Shown: positions 1 to 6,491, counted from the stretch's first letter. The stretch: DNA of 9,309 nucleotides from Chloroflexota bacterium (GCA_009839775.1 VXOZ01000039.1:1-9309), one strand, 5' to 3'. The notes: generated by a model not told the origin, from the letters alone. Translations and numbers: made by a program.

Positions 1-1
1 C

Positions 2-1069
2 TTCAGCCGCAAGTGGAGCATCTGCGTAGGCGCGCTGCTCGGCTGCGGGGGCGTTGTGGTCCTCATTTTTGCCGTTGATTACGTCGTGTTCGTGATTGGC
101 TTCATCTTGGTCGGCGTCGGAGCGGCCTTTGCCTCCGGCGCGGACATGGCGCTCTTCTACGACTCCATCAAAGACGCGGGCTTGGAAGGACGGGTGCAAT
201 CCCTCTTGGGGCGCGCCCTGGCAATCGAGAACATCAGCATGGTCGGCGGGACGCTCATCACCGGCGCCATTGCGAGCCAAACCGGTCTCACGGGCCCGTT
301 CTGGGCGAGCGCCGCCTCCCTTATTACCGCAGCAACCATCGCGCTCTGGTTCGTGGAACCCGACATCGGGCGCGACCGGCCTGCATCCTCACAGCCAATG
401 ACTTTCCGGGAAACGGCGCGCCAGTATTTTCGGCACCTCAGGGCAACGATCCAGACCATCACGCACAACCCGGAACTGGTGGGGCTGGTGGTGGCGTACG
501 TGGTAATGATGCGCACCTACTTCCTGTCGGAGCGTCCCTTTGGCGGACCCTACCTCACGTCGCTGGGCTTCTCCGCCGCTGATCTGGGTTTCATCTATGC
601 GCTGTTCTATGCGGTGATGTCGGCCTTCATGCTCGGCTCGGGCCGGATACGCGCCCGGCTGTGGGGCAGCGAACGCGCCACGCTGCTGTCGCTTGGCATA
701 CTCGGCATGGTGTCCTTGGTGGTGCTGGTCAACGCGCCGCTGAGGCCCATCGTCATATTGGGAATGCTCGGCATCTACGTAATGATCGGCTTGCTCCATC
801 CGTTGATGCAGGAAAGCCTCAACCGCCGCCTCGTTTCGGCGCAGCGCGCATCCTGCCTCTCGTTGGTGCAAGCATCCATTTACACGCTCGGCCTACTGGT
901 AGGCACGCCGCTCGGCGCCGTGGCCGACAACTTCGGACTGGAAACGGGACTGCAAGCCTTCCAGTGGACGTTCGTGCCGGCTATCCTCCTCGCGGCAATC
1001 CTGGCCTGGCGGGTGCTGATTCCGCCCACCCGACGCGAGACAACACCAAGCGGCAACGGCGACGGTTAG
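2..1069 (+). CDS. MFS transporter, C-terminal part (5' end cut by window edge)
   Basis: This is an integral membrane protein of the major facilitator superfamily. The frame is open from base 2, and the first residues (FSRKWSICVGALLG) match the end of MFS motif A, the cytoplasmic loop between TM2 and TM3. The true start therefore lies upstream, and an internal GTG at 56 is not the start. The 355 residues seen should carry about ten of the usual twelve helices. A SGADMALFYDSIK segment after the next helix is typical of an MFS subgroup of putative drug or metabolite exporters. A polar stretch near residues 120-145 (RDRPASSQPMTFRETARQYF) fits the central loop between the two six-helix halves. The tail after the last helix is short and polar. 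Substrate cannot be predicted. Confident as MFS; the exporter role is inferred from general family resemblance. Confidence 0.88.
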   Translation, partial: FSRKWSICVGALLGCGGVVVLIFAVDYVVFVIGFILVGVGAAFASGADMALFYDSIKDAGLEGRVQSLLGRALAIENISMVGGTLITGAIASQTGLTGPFWASAASLITAATIALWFVEPDIGRDRPASSQPMTFRETARQYFRHLRATIQTITHNPELVGLVVAYVVMMRTYFLSERPFGGPYLTSLGFSAADLGFIYALFYAVMSAFMLGSGRIRARLWGSERATLLSLGILGMVSLVVLVNAPLRPIVILGMLGIYVMIGLLHPLMQESLNRRLVSAQRASCLSLVQASIYTLGLLVGTPLGAVADNFGLETGLQAFQWTFVPAILLAAILAWRVLIPPTRRETTPSGNGDG

Positions 1070-1083
1070 TGCGTAGCGGCAGG

Positions 1084-1115
1084 TGTGTTTGCGGCATACC
1101 CTGAGCGCAAACGCA
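1084..1115 (+). terminator. Hairpin after the MFS gene, terminator candidate
   Basis: TGTGTTTGCG (1084-1093) pairs with CGCAAACGCA (1106-1115). This gives a 10-bp stem with one G-U pair and a 12-base loop, 14 bases past the MFS stop codon. Downstream is pyrimidine-rich (CCCCTTTCCC) but lacks a real T tract, so intrinsic termination is uncertain. It is the best stem in this spacer placed directly behind a gene. Confidence 0.4.
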
Positions 1116-1132
1116 GTATCCCCTTTCCCGTT

Positions 1133-1285
1133 GGAGACCTTTGCGTAATCCGTCATTCCGGCGAAAGCGCGCCCCCGCGCGGGGGCGAGGAATCCAGAGG
1201 TGCTTGTATTGCCCGTAATAGCTTAACGTCAATTCTTTTTTTATCCTCATCCCATTAAGGCGGAAGAGGCTGCGCAAAGGTCTCT
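1133..1285. repeat. Composite repeat element with inverted ends (copy 1, upstream of rny)
   Basis: The left end GGAGACCTTTGCG (1133-1145) recurs inverted at the right end as CGCAAAGGTCTCT (1273-1285), with 12 of 13 bases matching. The right part (1243-1285: ATCC, CCCAT, GGCGGA, GCAAAGGTCTC) aligns in order with 3381-3425 upstream of spoVS, so the two spacers share a repeat. Between the ends lie a GC-rich palindrome (1155-1193) and an AT-rich stretch with a run of seven T (1236-1242). No transposase is present. It looks like a non-coding dispersed or MITE-like repeat, possibly with another repeat inserted in it. The class name is inferred. Confidence 0.55.
1155..1193. repeat. Intergenic palindromic repeat (GC-rich hairpin)
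   Basis: ATTCC (1155-1159) and GGAAT (1189-1193) flank a perfect 18-base palindrome, CGCCCCCGCGCGGGGGCG (1170-1187). The form (CATTCC, GCGAAAGCG, GC-rich centre, GGAATCCAG) resembles the short intergenic repeats seen in many high-GC bacterial genomes. It is 81 bases or more from either gene and has no T tract, so a terminator role for the MFS gene is unlikely. Confidence 0.6.
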
Positions 1286-1439
1286 GCCGGGAGCGGGAAT
1301 CGGAGAGGCTTAAGTCTCCCGTATCTGCTCTGACCGTCACAGCAAAGTGCAATATCCGTTCGCGCGGATCCTGTTGCGGCGCGCTCTGGCGAGTCCCGCC
1401 AAGCGTCGGATACCGTCCAAGCAAAGTTCTGTCAGTGCG

Positions 1440-1468
1440 TTGACAGCGGAACGGCAACTTAGTACCGT
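1440..1468 (+). promoter_or_regulatory. Possible sigma-70-type promoter for rny
   Basis: A perfect -35 hexamer TTGACA (1440-1445) is followed after exactly 17 bases by TACCGT (1463-1468), which matches TATAAT only at the three most conserved positions. It would give a 5' leader of about 115 bases ahead of the rny start. It is on the correct strand and is the only consensus -35 seen in the spacer. The weak -10 keeps confidence low. Confidence 0.35.
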
Positions 1469-1592
1469 TAGGGTGGAATAGTGTACGTGCGCTAGCGGCA
1501 CATGCACTGCCGGTATGCAGGCTTGATTGCCAGAAATGGCGTTAGAATGTTTCACTTTCTTACATGGTATCGCGGAGAGGAAGGCAAAGGGC

Positions 1593-3122
1593 ATGGAGCT
1601 ATGGATGCTTGTCGTGCCTCTGCTTGTCCTAATACCTGGAGCATTTGTAGTCGGTTATTGGGCGCAACGGCTGATCCAACATCGGAACACACAGGCGGCA
1701 GCGGCTGAAGCACAGAGGCTCTTGGAGGATGCAGAGACAACACGCAAACGACTCGTAGTAGAAGCAAAGGATGAAGCGCTTAAGCTAAAGACCAAAGCGG
1801 AAGATGAGATTGGGCGTTGGCGCGGCGAACTCACGCGCACAGAGCGTCGCCTGCAGCAGCGCGAGGAGACGCTAGATCAGCGCACCACGCAGGCCGAACG
1901 CCGCGAAAAAAAGCTTGGGGCTTCCGAGAAGCGGGTGGAGCGCGAGCGAGACGCGGTCAACGAACTGCGCCAGAAGCAGATCAGCGAACTCGAGCGCATC
2001 GCCCAAATGACGGCCGACGAGGCCAAAGAGGTGCTCACGAAGAGCATCGAGGACGAGGTGCGCACAGAGTGCACCCGCATGATCAAGCAACTCGAAGCGT
2101 CGGCGCGGGAGGAATCGGAGCGCAGCGCGCGGCGGGTGATTGCCACGGCGATCCAGCGGCTGGCCGCCGACCATACTGTGGAAACGACGGTTTCGGTCGT
2201 CACCCTGCCCAATGAGGAGATGAAGGGCCGCATCATCGGGCGCGAGGGGCGCAACATCCGCGCCTTGGAACTCCAGACCGGCGTGGACCTTATACTCGAA
2301 GATACGCCGGAGGCGGTGGTGCTCTCCGCTCATGACCCGGTGCGGCGGGAAGTAGCCCGTTTGGCCCTGACCCGCCTTATCCAGGATGGGCGCATCCACC
2401 CGGCCCGCATCGAGGAGATGGTGGGCAAGGCCGACAAGGAAATCGAGGACACGATTTGGGAGGAAGGTGAACAAGCGGCGGACTTGGCGCAGGTGCGCGG
2501 CCTGCCCGCCGAGTTGGTGCGCCTCATCGGTAGACTCCGCTACCGTTCCAGCTACGGCCAGAACGTGCTGGCGCACAGTGTCGAGGTGGCGCAATTGGCA
2601 GCGAGCATGGCCGCGGAAGTCGGCGCCGATGTGAACGTCGCCCGGCGCGCGGGCCTGTTGCACGACATCGGCAAAGCGGTTGACGCCGACATGGAAGGCC
2701 CCCACGCGTTGGTGGGCGCGGAAATGGCCCGGCGGTACAACCAATCGCCCAAGATCGTCCATGCCATTGCCGCCCATCATAACGATGAAGAACCGCGTAC
2801 GGTGGAAGCCTTTATCGTATCGGCGGCGGATGCCATCTCAGCCTCGCGGCCCGGCGCGCGGCGAGATTCGATCGAGCGCTACATGCAGCGCCTGCGGGCA
2901 CTGGAATCTGTGGCCAATTCCTTCTCCGGCGTTGAAAAGTCGTACGCGATCCAGGCCGGACGTGAAGTGCGGATTATGGTGCGTCCCGATGAGATCGATG
3001 AGTTAGGCGCGGTGCGATTGTCCCGCGACATCTGCAAGCAGATCGAAGAGACGCTGGACTACCCGGGACAGGTGAAGGTTACGTTGATTCGTGAGACACG
3101 CGTAGTCGGCTATGCGAAGTAA
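1593..3122 (+). CDS. rny: Ribonuclease Y (membrane-anchored endoribonuclease)
   Basis: RNase Y starts mRNA decay by endonucleolytic cleavage at the inner face of the membrane. The order of parts is canonical: an N-terminal transmembrane helix (about residues 4-25), a long charged coiled coil (about 40-190), a KH RNA-binding domain with the G-R-E-G loop (216-219, within GRIIGREGRNI), and an HD domain. HD-domain metal-site residues are visible: H328 (HSVEVA), H357-D358 (HDIGKA), H395-H396 (AAHHND) and D413 (AADAIS). The C terminus ends VVGYAK, as is typical. The frame opens at an ATG at 1527, but the ATG at 1593 is preferred: GAGAGGAAGG lies 8 bases before it, the product is then 509 residues (usual size about 510-520), and the hydrophobic anchor falls right at the N terminus. 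spoVS follows on the same strand after a 317-base spacer. Intact, no missing catalytic residues. Confidence 0.96.
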   Translation: MELWMLVVPLLVLIPGAFVVGYWAQRLIQHRNTQAAAAEAQRLLEDAETTRKRLVVEAKDEALKLKTKAEDEIGRWRGELTRTERRLQQREETLDQRTTQAERREKKLGASEKRVERERDAVNELRQKQISELERIAQMTADEAKEVLTKSIEDEVRTECTRMIKQLEASAREESERSARRVIATAIQRLAADHTVETTVSVVTLPNEEMKGRIIGREGRNIRALELQTGVDLILEDTPEAVVLSAHDPVRREVARLALTRLIQDGRIHPARIEEMVGKADKEIEDTIWEEGEQAADLAQVRGLPAELVRLIGRLRYRSSYGQNVLAHSVEVAQLAASMAAEVGADVNVARRAGLLHDIGKAVDADMEGPHALVGAEMARRYNQSPKIVHAIAAHHNDEEPRTVEAFIVSAADAISASRPGARRDSIERYMQRLRALESVANSFSGVEKSYAIQAGREVRIMVRPDEIDELGAVRLSRDICKQIEETLDYPGQVKVTLIRETRVVGYAK

Positions 3123-3130
3123 CGCGAGGG

Positions 3131-3172
3131 GCCGGGCGCAAGTGCCGCCGCTGGGCTGCCACTAAGCCCGGC
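3131..3172 (+). terminator. Weak stem-loop after rny
   Basis: GCCGGGC (3131-3137) can pair with GCCCGGC (3166-3172) just past the rny stop. The 28-base loop is large and there is no T tract. Position is the main argument for a transcription end here; equally it may only stabilise the mRNA 3' end. Confidence 0.22.
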
Positions 3173-3294
3173 GCATGGTGTGCGCCGAAACTTGGAAACT
3201 GCGCAGTAGGAGAATGGGAAGAGACCAGACGTAATACGAATTATTGCTCTGGCCCGCCTGAGCGACTATCGTTGCACTCAACACCGGAGCCGGA

Positions 3295-3426
3295 GGAGAT
3301 CTTTGCACAACCCGACCAGGCCGGACGAGAAAGCTCTCTCTCCCTGGGGAGAGGGCCGGGGTGAGGGGAAATCAGTACCAATCCGTCCCATTTCCATCTG
3401 TTTGGCGGAGTCACGCAAAGGTCTCC
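3295..3426. repeat. Composite repeat element with inverted ends (copy 2, upstream of spoVS)
   Basis: The left end GGAGATCTTTGCA (3295-3307) matches GGAGACCTTTGCG at 11 of 13 bases. The right end CGCAAAGGTCTCC (3414-3426) is its exact inverted form. The right part (3381-3426) aligns with 1243-1285 upstream of rny. The interior differs: here it holds the CTCTCCC/GGGAGAG hairpin repeat rather than the 1155-1193 palindrome. The right end stops directly at the spoVS ribosome binding site, so the element makes up most of the spoVS leader. Confidence 0.5.
3338..3367. repeat. Intergenic hairpin repeat, purine/pyrimidine type
   Basis: CTCTCCC (3338-3344) and GGGAGAG (3347-3353) form a tight 7-bp inverted repeat, followed by GGCCGGGGTGAGGGG. 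Its reverse-strand translation contains PHPGPLPRE, a familiar signature of spurious proteins called over a widespread intergenic repeat. This supports a dispersed repeat rather than a gene or a specific terminator. Confidence 0.6.
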
Positions 3427-3434
3427 GGAGGGGG
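3427..3434 (+). promoter_or_regulatory. Strong ribosome binding site of spoVS
   Basis: GGAGGGGG lies 5 bases before the ATG at 3440 and fixes that start. It touches the repeat end CGCAAAGGTCTCC, giving a CTCCGGAG palindrome (3423-3430) across the junction. A tract at 3333-3343 can also pair with it (see findings). Confidence 0.8.
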
Positions 3435-3439
3435 AGCAA

Positions 3440-3700
3440 ATGGAAATCCTAAAAGTAGCGTCACAATCCAAGCCGACGGCGGTGGCCGGCGCAATCGCTG
3501 GTGTCGTGCGCGAAAGTGGCCGAGCGGAAGTGCAAGCCATTGGCGCGGGAGCGGTGAACCAAGCCATCAAGTCCATCGTCATTGCGCGCGGCTACTTGGC
3601 GCCGAGTGGAATCGACCTTATCTGCATCCCCGCGTTCATCGAGGTAACGGTAGAGAACGGCGAGCGGACTGCGATAAAGTTCATTCTGGAATCACGGTAA
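3440..3700 (+). CDS. spoVS: Stage V sporulation protein S (SpoVS) family protein
   Basis: A small soluble protein of the SpoVS family, which has an Alba-like fold. In Bacillus subtilis SpoVS affects coat assembly and septation during sporulation; homologues also occur in bacteria that do not sporulate, where the role is unclear and nucleic-acid binding is suspected. The 86 residues are full length and nearly colinear with the Bacillus protein: MEILKV at the start, AVAGAIAGVVRE, the hallmark AEVQAIGAGAVNQAIK, then ARGYLAPSGIDLICIPAF and a C-terminal RTAIKFILESR. The start is supported by a strong GGAGGGGG site. It lies downstream of rny on the same strand, a linkage also known from Bacillus, where ymdB sits between them; ymdB is absent here. 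Sporulation should not be assumed from this gene alone. Confidence 0.95.
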   Translation: MEILKVASQSKPTAVAGAIAGVVRESGRAEVQAIGAGAVNQAIKSIVIARGYLAPSGIDLICIPAFIEVTVENGERTAIKFILESR

Positions 3701-3862
3701 TTCCTATTCGCTCAAGCCATGTGCCTTGAGGACTTTAGCGCCCCTTATTGAATGGATGAAACGTAAAAGTATCTGGTCTCGTCGTAGTCTACTCGCCTTG
3801 TAGTTGTATTTGACCGACAGCAGTCGCGGGTTGAGACTAGCCAAGAAAGAAGGCGCACAGTA
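3701..3862. other. AT-richer spacer between spoVS and the small ORF
   Basis: Apart from the hairpin at 3711-3730, I see no gene or repeat. A TTGACC at 3810-3815 resembles a -35 box, but 17 bases later the sequence is GAGACT, a poor -10. Composition is more AT-rich than the flanking genes. Confidence 0.4.
3711..3730 (+). terminator. Small hairpin just after spoVS
   Basis: CTCAAG (3711-3716) pairs with CTTGAG (3725-3730) around an 8-base loop, starting 10 bases after the spoVS stop. The stem is short and only scattered T residues follow, so this is a weak terminator candidate based mainly on position. Confidence 0.2.
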
Positions 3863-4123
3863 GTGGGGACAACCCAAGAAGGAATTGGCGACAAACGGCG
3901 TGCACCGCAACGAGATTTAAGTGGTGATTCTGGTTTTGTCGGCAGGCGAGATCCAGAATGCCCAGAAGCTATGGCACAAGAATTGTCGGCTTCCGTGAGA
4001 ACATTTGTACAGGCATTCGAAGCCAGCTTGCGTGAGTTCGAGCGACGTATGACCATTCGCTTTGGCTTAATGCTGCTTGTCGTATGGGGTTCGATGGCTG
4101 CGATACTCAAACTGTGCCCGTAG
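3863..4123 (+). CDS. Small hypothetical protein with a C-terminal membrane anchor
   Basis: Not a recognised family. The C-terminal half looks like a real small membrane protein: a helix-forming segment (SASVRTFVQAFEASLREFERRM, broken here for description at about residues 41-62) with spaced hydrophobics, then a single hydrophobic stretch (GLMLLVVWGSMAAILKL, about 67-83) three residues from the end, which would make it tail-anchored. The GTG start at 3863 has AAAGAAGG 9 bases upstream. An ATG at 3971 would give a 50-residue protein holding just the helix and anchor, but has a poor ribosome site. The N-terminal 36 residues are charged and low in recognisable features. Base composition is more AT-rich than the neighbouring genes. 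It could be a non-coding stretch with a chance open frame, or a degraded gene. Confidence 0.35.
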   Translation: MGTTQEGIGDKRRAPQRDLSGDSGFVGRRDPECPEAMAQELSASVRTFVQAFEASLREFERRMTIRFGLMLLVVWGSMAAILKLCP

Positions 4124-4288
4124 CAAACACATGCGGCGGACAAGTTTCCCAGCGGATTTAGTGTACGCCAGATGTGCGCCGCGGGGACATAACAAAGTTC
4201 TCCGCCCCAGTTCCGCAGCAGGCTTTTACCATAGGGGCAATACTTAAGCGAATATTCAGCGCATTCCCCGTAATTCAGGAGAGCAGGC

Positions 4289-5197
4289 ATGTACCCAAAT
4301 GGAGCGGATTTCGGCCTGAGCCTCACGTTCGATATCGAGATGTGCACGAACTTCCCGTACTGGACGTCGGTGTGGGACCATCGCAAGGGCGCCATCGATG
4401 AGGACAGCAAGCTCTACATGGGCAAGATGCTGGACGTGGCGGACGAGTTTGGCGTCAAGTTCCAGTTCTTTCTCGTAGGGCGCGCGTTGGAAGACCCGGA
4501 TATCGACTACCTGAAGCGCATGACGGCTGAAGGCCACGCCGTGGACAACCACACGTATAACCACGTCTCCGTAAAGGCCCAGGACATTCCGCAACTCCAG
4601 CCGGTCTACACAAATGCCCCGTGGCGAGCTGCCGGCCTCAACGCTTTAGAGTGTATTGAGCGCGAGGTGCGGCAGACTTCCACGGCGATCACCGAGAAAC
4701 TGGGTGTCGCGCCCACGGGTTTTCGTACGCCGGGCGGCTTCAACAATGGCTTGGACGACGTACCCGCCGTGCAGGAAGTCCTCAGCGACGCGGGCATGCA
4801 GTATGCCTCGGCGCGGTACTACTTTCCGGTAGACCCGAAGCAGAAACGCCCGTCGGCGGATGTGCTCAACCAGGCGATGGAGGCCAGCATCGACGAGCTC
4901 CAACCGTCCCGCTATCCCAACGGGCTGCCGGAATTGCCTTTGGCGGGCATCACGGACATCTGGGCGTTTCGCGTGCTGGACCTCGACCGTTGGGAATTCA
5001 TCAACGTGCTCAAGCGCGGCATCGACCACGCCCACGCCAACCAACAGGTACTGAGCCTCTGCTTCCATCCACCCGTACTCGCGGTCCGGGACCCCCATTG
5101 CGACATGCTCAATATCGTCCTGCGGTACGCTTTAGACAAGCCCGGCGGCTGCTGGGTCACAACGAACCAGGAGATGGTGGCGCACACGCTCAACTAA
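4289..5197 (+). CDS. Polysaccharide deacetylase family protein (CE4/NodB fold), paralogue 1
   Basis: A predicted metal-dependent hydrolase of carbohydrate esterase family 4; members remove acetyl groups from N-acetylated sugars or act on related amides. Of 302 residues, the NodB motifs are visible: motif 1 LTFDIEM with D15 and E17 in place of the usual adjacent DD, motif 2 NHTYNH giving metal-ligand histidines H88 and H92, motif 3 FRTPGG (145-150), a DLDRWEF segment (231-237) likely to be motif 4, and motif 5 SLCFHP with H260. No signal peptide or transmembrane segment is seen, so it appears cytoplasmic, unlike many cell-wall deacetylases. AGGAGAG lies 5 bases before the ATG. The next gene encodes a protein about 62% identical. 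Substrate unknown; an amidase on a small molecule (as for the allantoinase PuuE, a CE4 relative) is as plausible as polysaccharide deacetylation. Confidence 0.88.
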   Translation: MYPNGADFGLSLTFDIEMCTNFPYWTSVWDHRKGAIDEDSKLYMGKMLDVADEFGVKFQFFLVGRALEDPDIDYLKRMTAEGHAVDNHTYNHVSVKAQDIPQLQPVYTNAPWRAAGLNALECIEREVRQTSTAITEKLGVAPTGFRTPGGFNNGLDDVPAVQEVLSDAGMQYASARYYFPVDPKQKRPSADVLNQAMEASIDELQPSRYPNGLPELPLAGITDIWAFRVLDLDRWEFINVLKRGIDHAHANQQVLSLCFHPPVLAVRDPHCDMLNIVLRYALDKPGGCWVTTNQEMVAHTLN

Positions 5198-5259
5198 GCA
5201 CCGGGACTCGGTTACAATGCGCCTGTAGACACGTGCGAGTCTCGTTAGCAAGCTGTAGC

Positions 5260-5278
5260 GCGGGGGCTTGTCCCCCGC
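5260..5278. repeat. GC-rich hairpin between the two deacetylase genes
   Basis: GCGGGGG (5260-5266) and CCCCCGC (5272-5278) form a perfect 7-bp stem with the loop CTTGT. Only TCTTTGG follows, so T residues are few. It is 62 bases past the first deacetylase stop. It could weaken read-through to the second gene, or be another short dispersed repeat of the type scattered through this window; I favour the repeat. Confidence 0.55.
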
Positions 5279-5383
5279 TCTTTGGATAGATTCATACACC
5301 TGGTTTTGGGCAAGATGCGTGGCGACGCGGAGATTGTTGAAAGTTCCATTCACCTGAGTAAAGCACGACAAAAGGACGAGCAC

Positions 5384-6292
5384 ATGTTTCCCAATGGCGC
5401 CGAGTTTGCTCTCAGTCTGACGTTCGACATCGAGATGACCCCCAACTTTCCCTACTGGACTTCCAAGTGGAACCATCGCAAGGGAGAGATTGACGAAGGC
5501 ACCAAGCTCTACTTGCGGCGGATGAGCGATATTGCGAAAGGCTACGGGGTCAAGTTGCAGTTCTCCCTGGTGGGCCGTGCCCTGGAATACCCGCACAACC
5601 ATAACTTTAATACGCGCGTCGACGACGCCCATGCCGTCGACAACCACACCTACACCCATGTAAACGTGAAGGCCAAGACGATTGACGGCTTGCAGGAGGT
5701 GTACGCCAACGCTCCCTGGCGCGCCGCGGGCCTGACGCCGTTGGAAGTCATTCGCCAGGAGATCCGGCAGACAAACGACGCAATCGAGGAGAAACTGGGC
5801 GAACGACCCCAAGGTTTTCGCACGCCCGGCGGCTTTGACGGCGGACTCGACGACGTGCCGGACGTACAAGATGTGCTCAAGGACGAGGGCTTTCGCTTTG
5901 CCTCGGCGAATTACCACTATCCCGTTGACCACACGGTGCGGCACCATCCCACCGAGGCGCTCGAAGCGGCGTTTGGCACCAGCTTGAATAAGCTGCAGCC
6001 CTACCGCTATCCCAACGGCCTGCTGGAGATTCCCCTCATGGGGATTACCTCCATCTGGGCCTTCCGGCACATGGACCTCGACCGCTGGGAGTTCATAGAT
6101 CTCATCAAGGCCGGCGTAGATCACGCCCACGCCAACCGGCAGATCTTCAGCCTGTGCTGCCACCCGTCGGACATCGCGGCGCGCGACCCGCATTGCGACA
6201 TGGTGGATGCCGTGCTGCGTCACGCGCTGGATAAGCCCGGCGGCTGCTGGGCGACGTCCAACCGGGAGATAGCGGACCACCTGAACAATTGA
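5384..6292 (+). CDS. Polysaccharide deacetylase family protein (CE4/NodB fold), paralogue 2
   Basis: Second predicted CE4-type metal-dependent deacetylase/amidase. The ATG at 5384 is chosen over one at 5282: AAAGG (5371-5375) sits 8 bases upstream, the product MFPNGAEF then lines up with MYPNGADF of the first copy, and both proteins are exactly 302 residues. The upstream extension would have no counterpart. The motifs are kept at identical positions: D15-x-E17, H88/H92 (NHTYTH), FRTPGG, DLDRWEF and H260 (SLCCHP). By hand count about 187 of 302 positions match without gaps. Residues 71-80 share nothing and 182-203 share little, so these are probably surface loops shaping substrate choice. No signal peptide. 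It is 186 bases after the first copy, with a hairpin in between, so co-transcription is possible but not certain. Confidence 0.88.
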   Translation: MFPNGAEFALSLTFDIEMTPNFPYWTSKWNHRKGEIDEGTKLYLRRMSDIAKGYGVKLQFSLVGRALEYPHNHNFNTRVDDAHAVDNHTYTHVNVKAKTIDGLQEVYANAPWRAAGLTPLEVIRQEIRQTNDAIEEKLGERPQGFRTPGGFDGGLDDVPDVQDVLKDEGFRFASANYHYPVDHTVRHHPTEALEAAFGTSLNKLQPYRYPNGLLEIPLMGITSIWAFRHMDLDRWEFIDLIKAGVDHAHANRQIFSLCCHPSDIAARDPHCDMVDAVLRHALDKPGGCWATSNREIADHLNN

Positions 6293-6491
6293 GAACTGTA
6301 GCACGGACCGGCACAATCCGACGCTCCCACAATTTTCGTGCCCAATGCAGTCATGAAAAAGGCGGTTGGCGGTTCAGTGTAAGCTAAATGGCCACCGAAT
6401 CTCCCAAATAGTCCCTGTCCGCTGAGAAGCCGCGCAGGGCGCAAAAGCGCGGGCGTAACATTATCAAGTCAAGAAGGAAGGCGGCAGTAGC
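6293..6491. other. Spacer between second deacetylase and oxidase
   Basis: About 200 bases with no supported gene. It contains a weak GGCAC/GTGCC pairing (6310-6314 with 6338-6342) and a 9-codon ATG frame (6353-6382) without a ribosome site. The oxidase ribosome site GAAGGAAGG is at 6473-6481. No consensus promoter was found. Confidence 0.4.

Noticed and set aside
1236..1242. Run of seven T as an intrinsic terminator tail
   Set aside because: No stem lies directly before it; the nearest palindrome ends about 48 bases upstream.
1527..1592. Upstream 22-residue extension of RNase Y from the ATG at 1527
   Set aside because: It would put a polar, non-family segment ahead of the N-terminal membrane anchor, and the ATG at 1593 has a better ribosome site.
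1872..2780. 302-codon open frame on the - strand inside rny
   Set aside because: Antisense shadow of the RNase Y coiled coil, KH and HD regions. Product is compositionally odd and unrecognisable.
1133..3426. CRISPR-like repeats
   Set aside because: Only four copies of a 13-base motif in mixed orientation, with irregular spacing and an intervening gene; no cas genes.
3241..3582. 113-codon - strand frame containing PHPGPLPRERE
   Set aside because: This peptide is the usual mistranslation of a dispersed intergenic repeat, and the frame overlaps spoVS antisense.
3745..4410. 221-codon - strand frame across the spacer and start of the first deacetylase
   Set aside because: It overlaps the conserved N terminus of the deacetylase and has no recognisable motif; rich in Ser, Arg and Cys as in chance frames.
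5282..5383. 34-residue N-terminal extension of the second deacetylase
   Set aside because: No equivalent in the first copy, no good ribosome site, and it begins only four bases after the intergenic hairpin.
5132..6316. 394-codon open frame on the - strand
   Set aside because: It lies wholly antisense to the second deacetylase, which has all family motifs and a ribosome site. The antisense product shows no recognisable domain; long shadow frames are expected in GC-rich genes.
6353..6382. Nine-codon frame beginning MKKAVGG, as a possible leader peptide
   Set aside because: No ribosome site, no run of regulatory codons and no alternative hairpins ahead of the oxidase.
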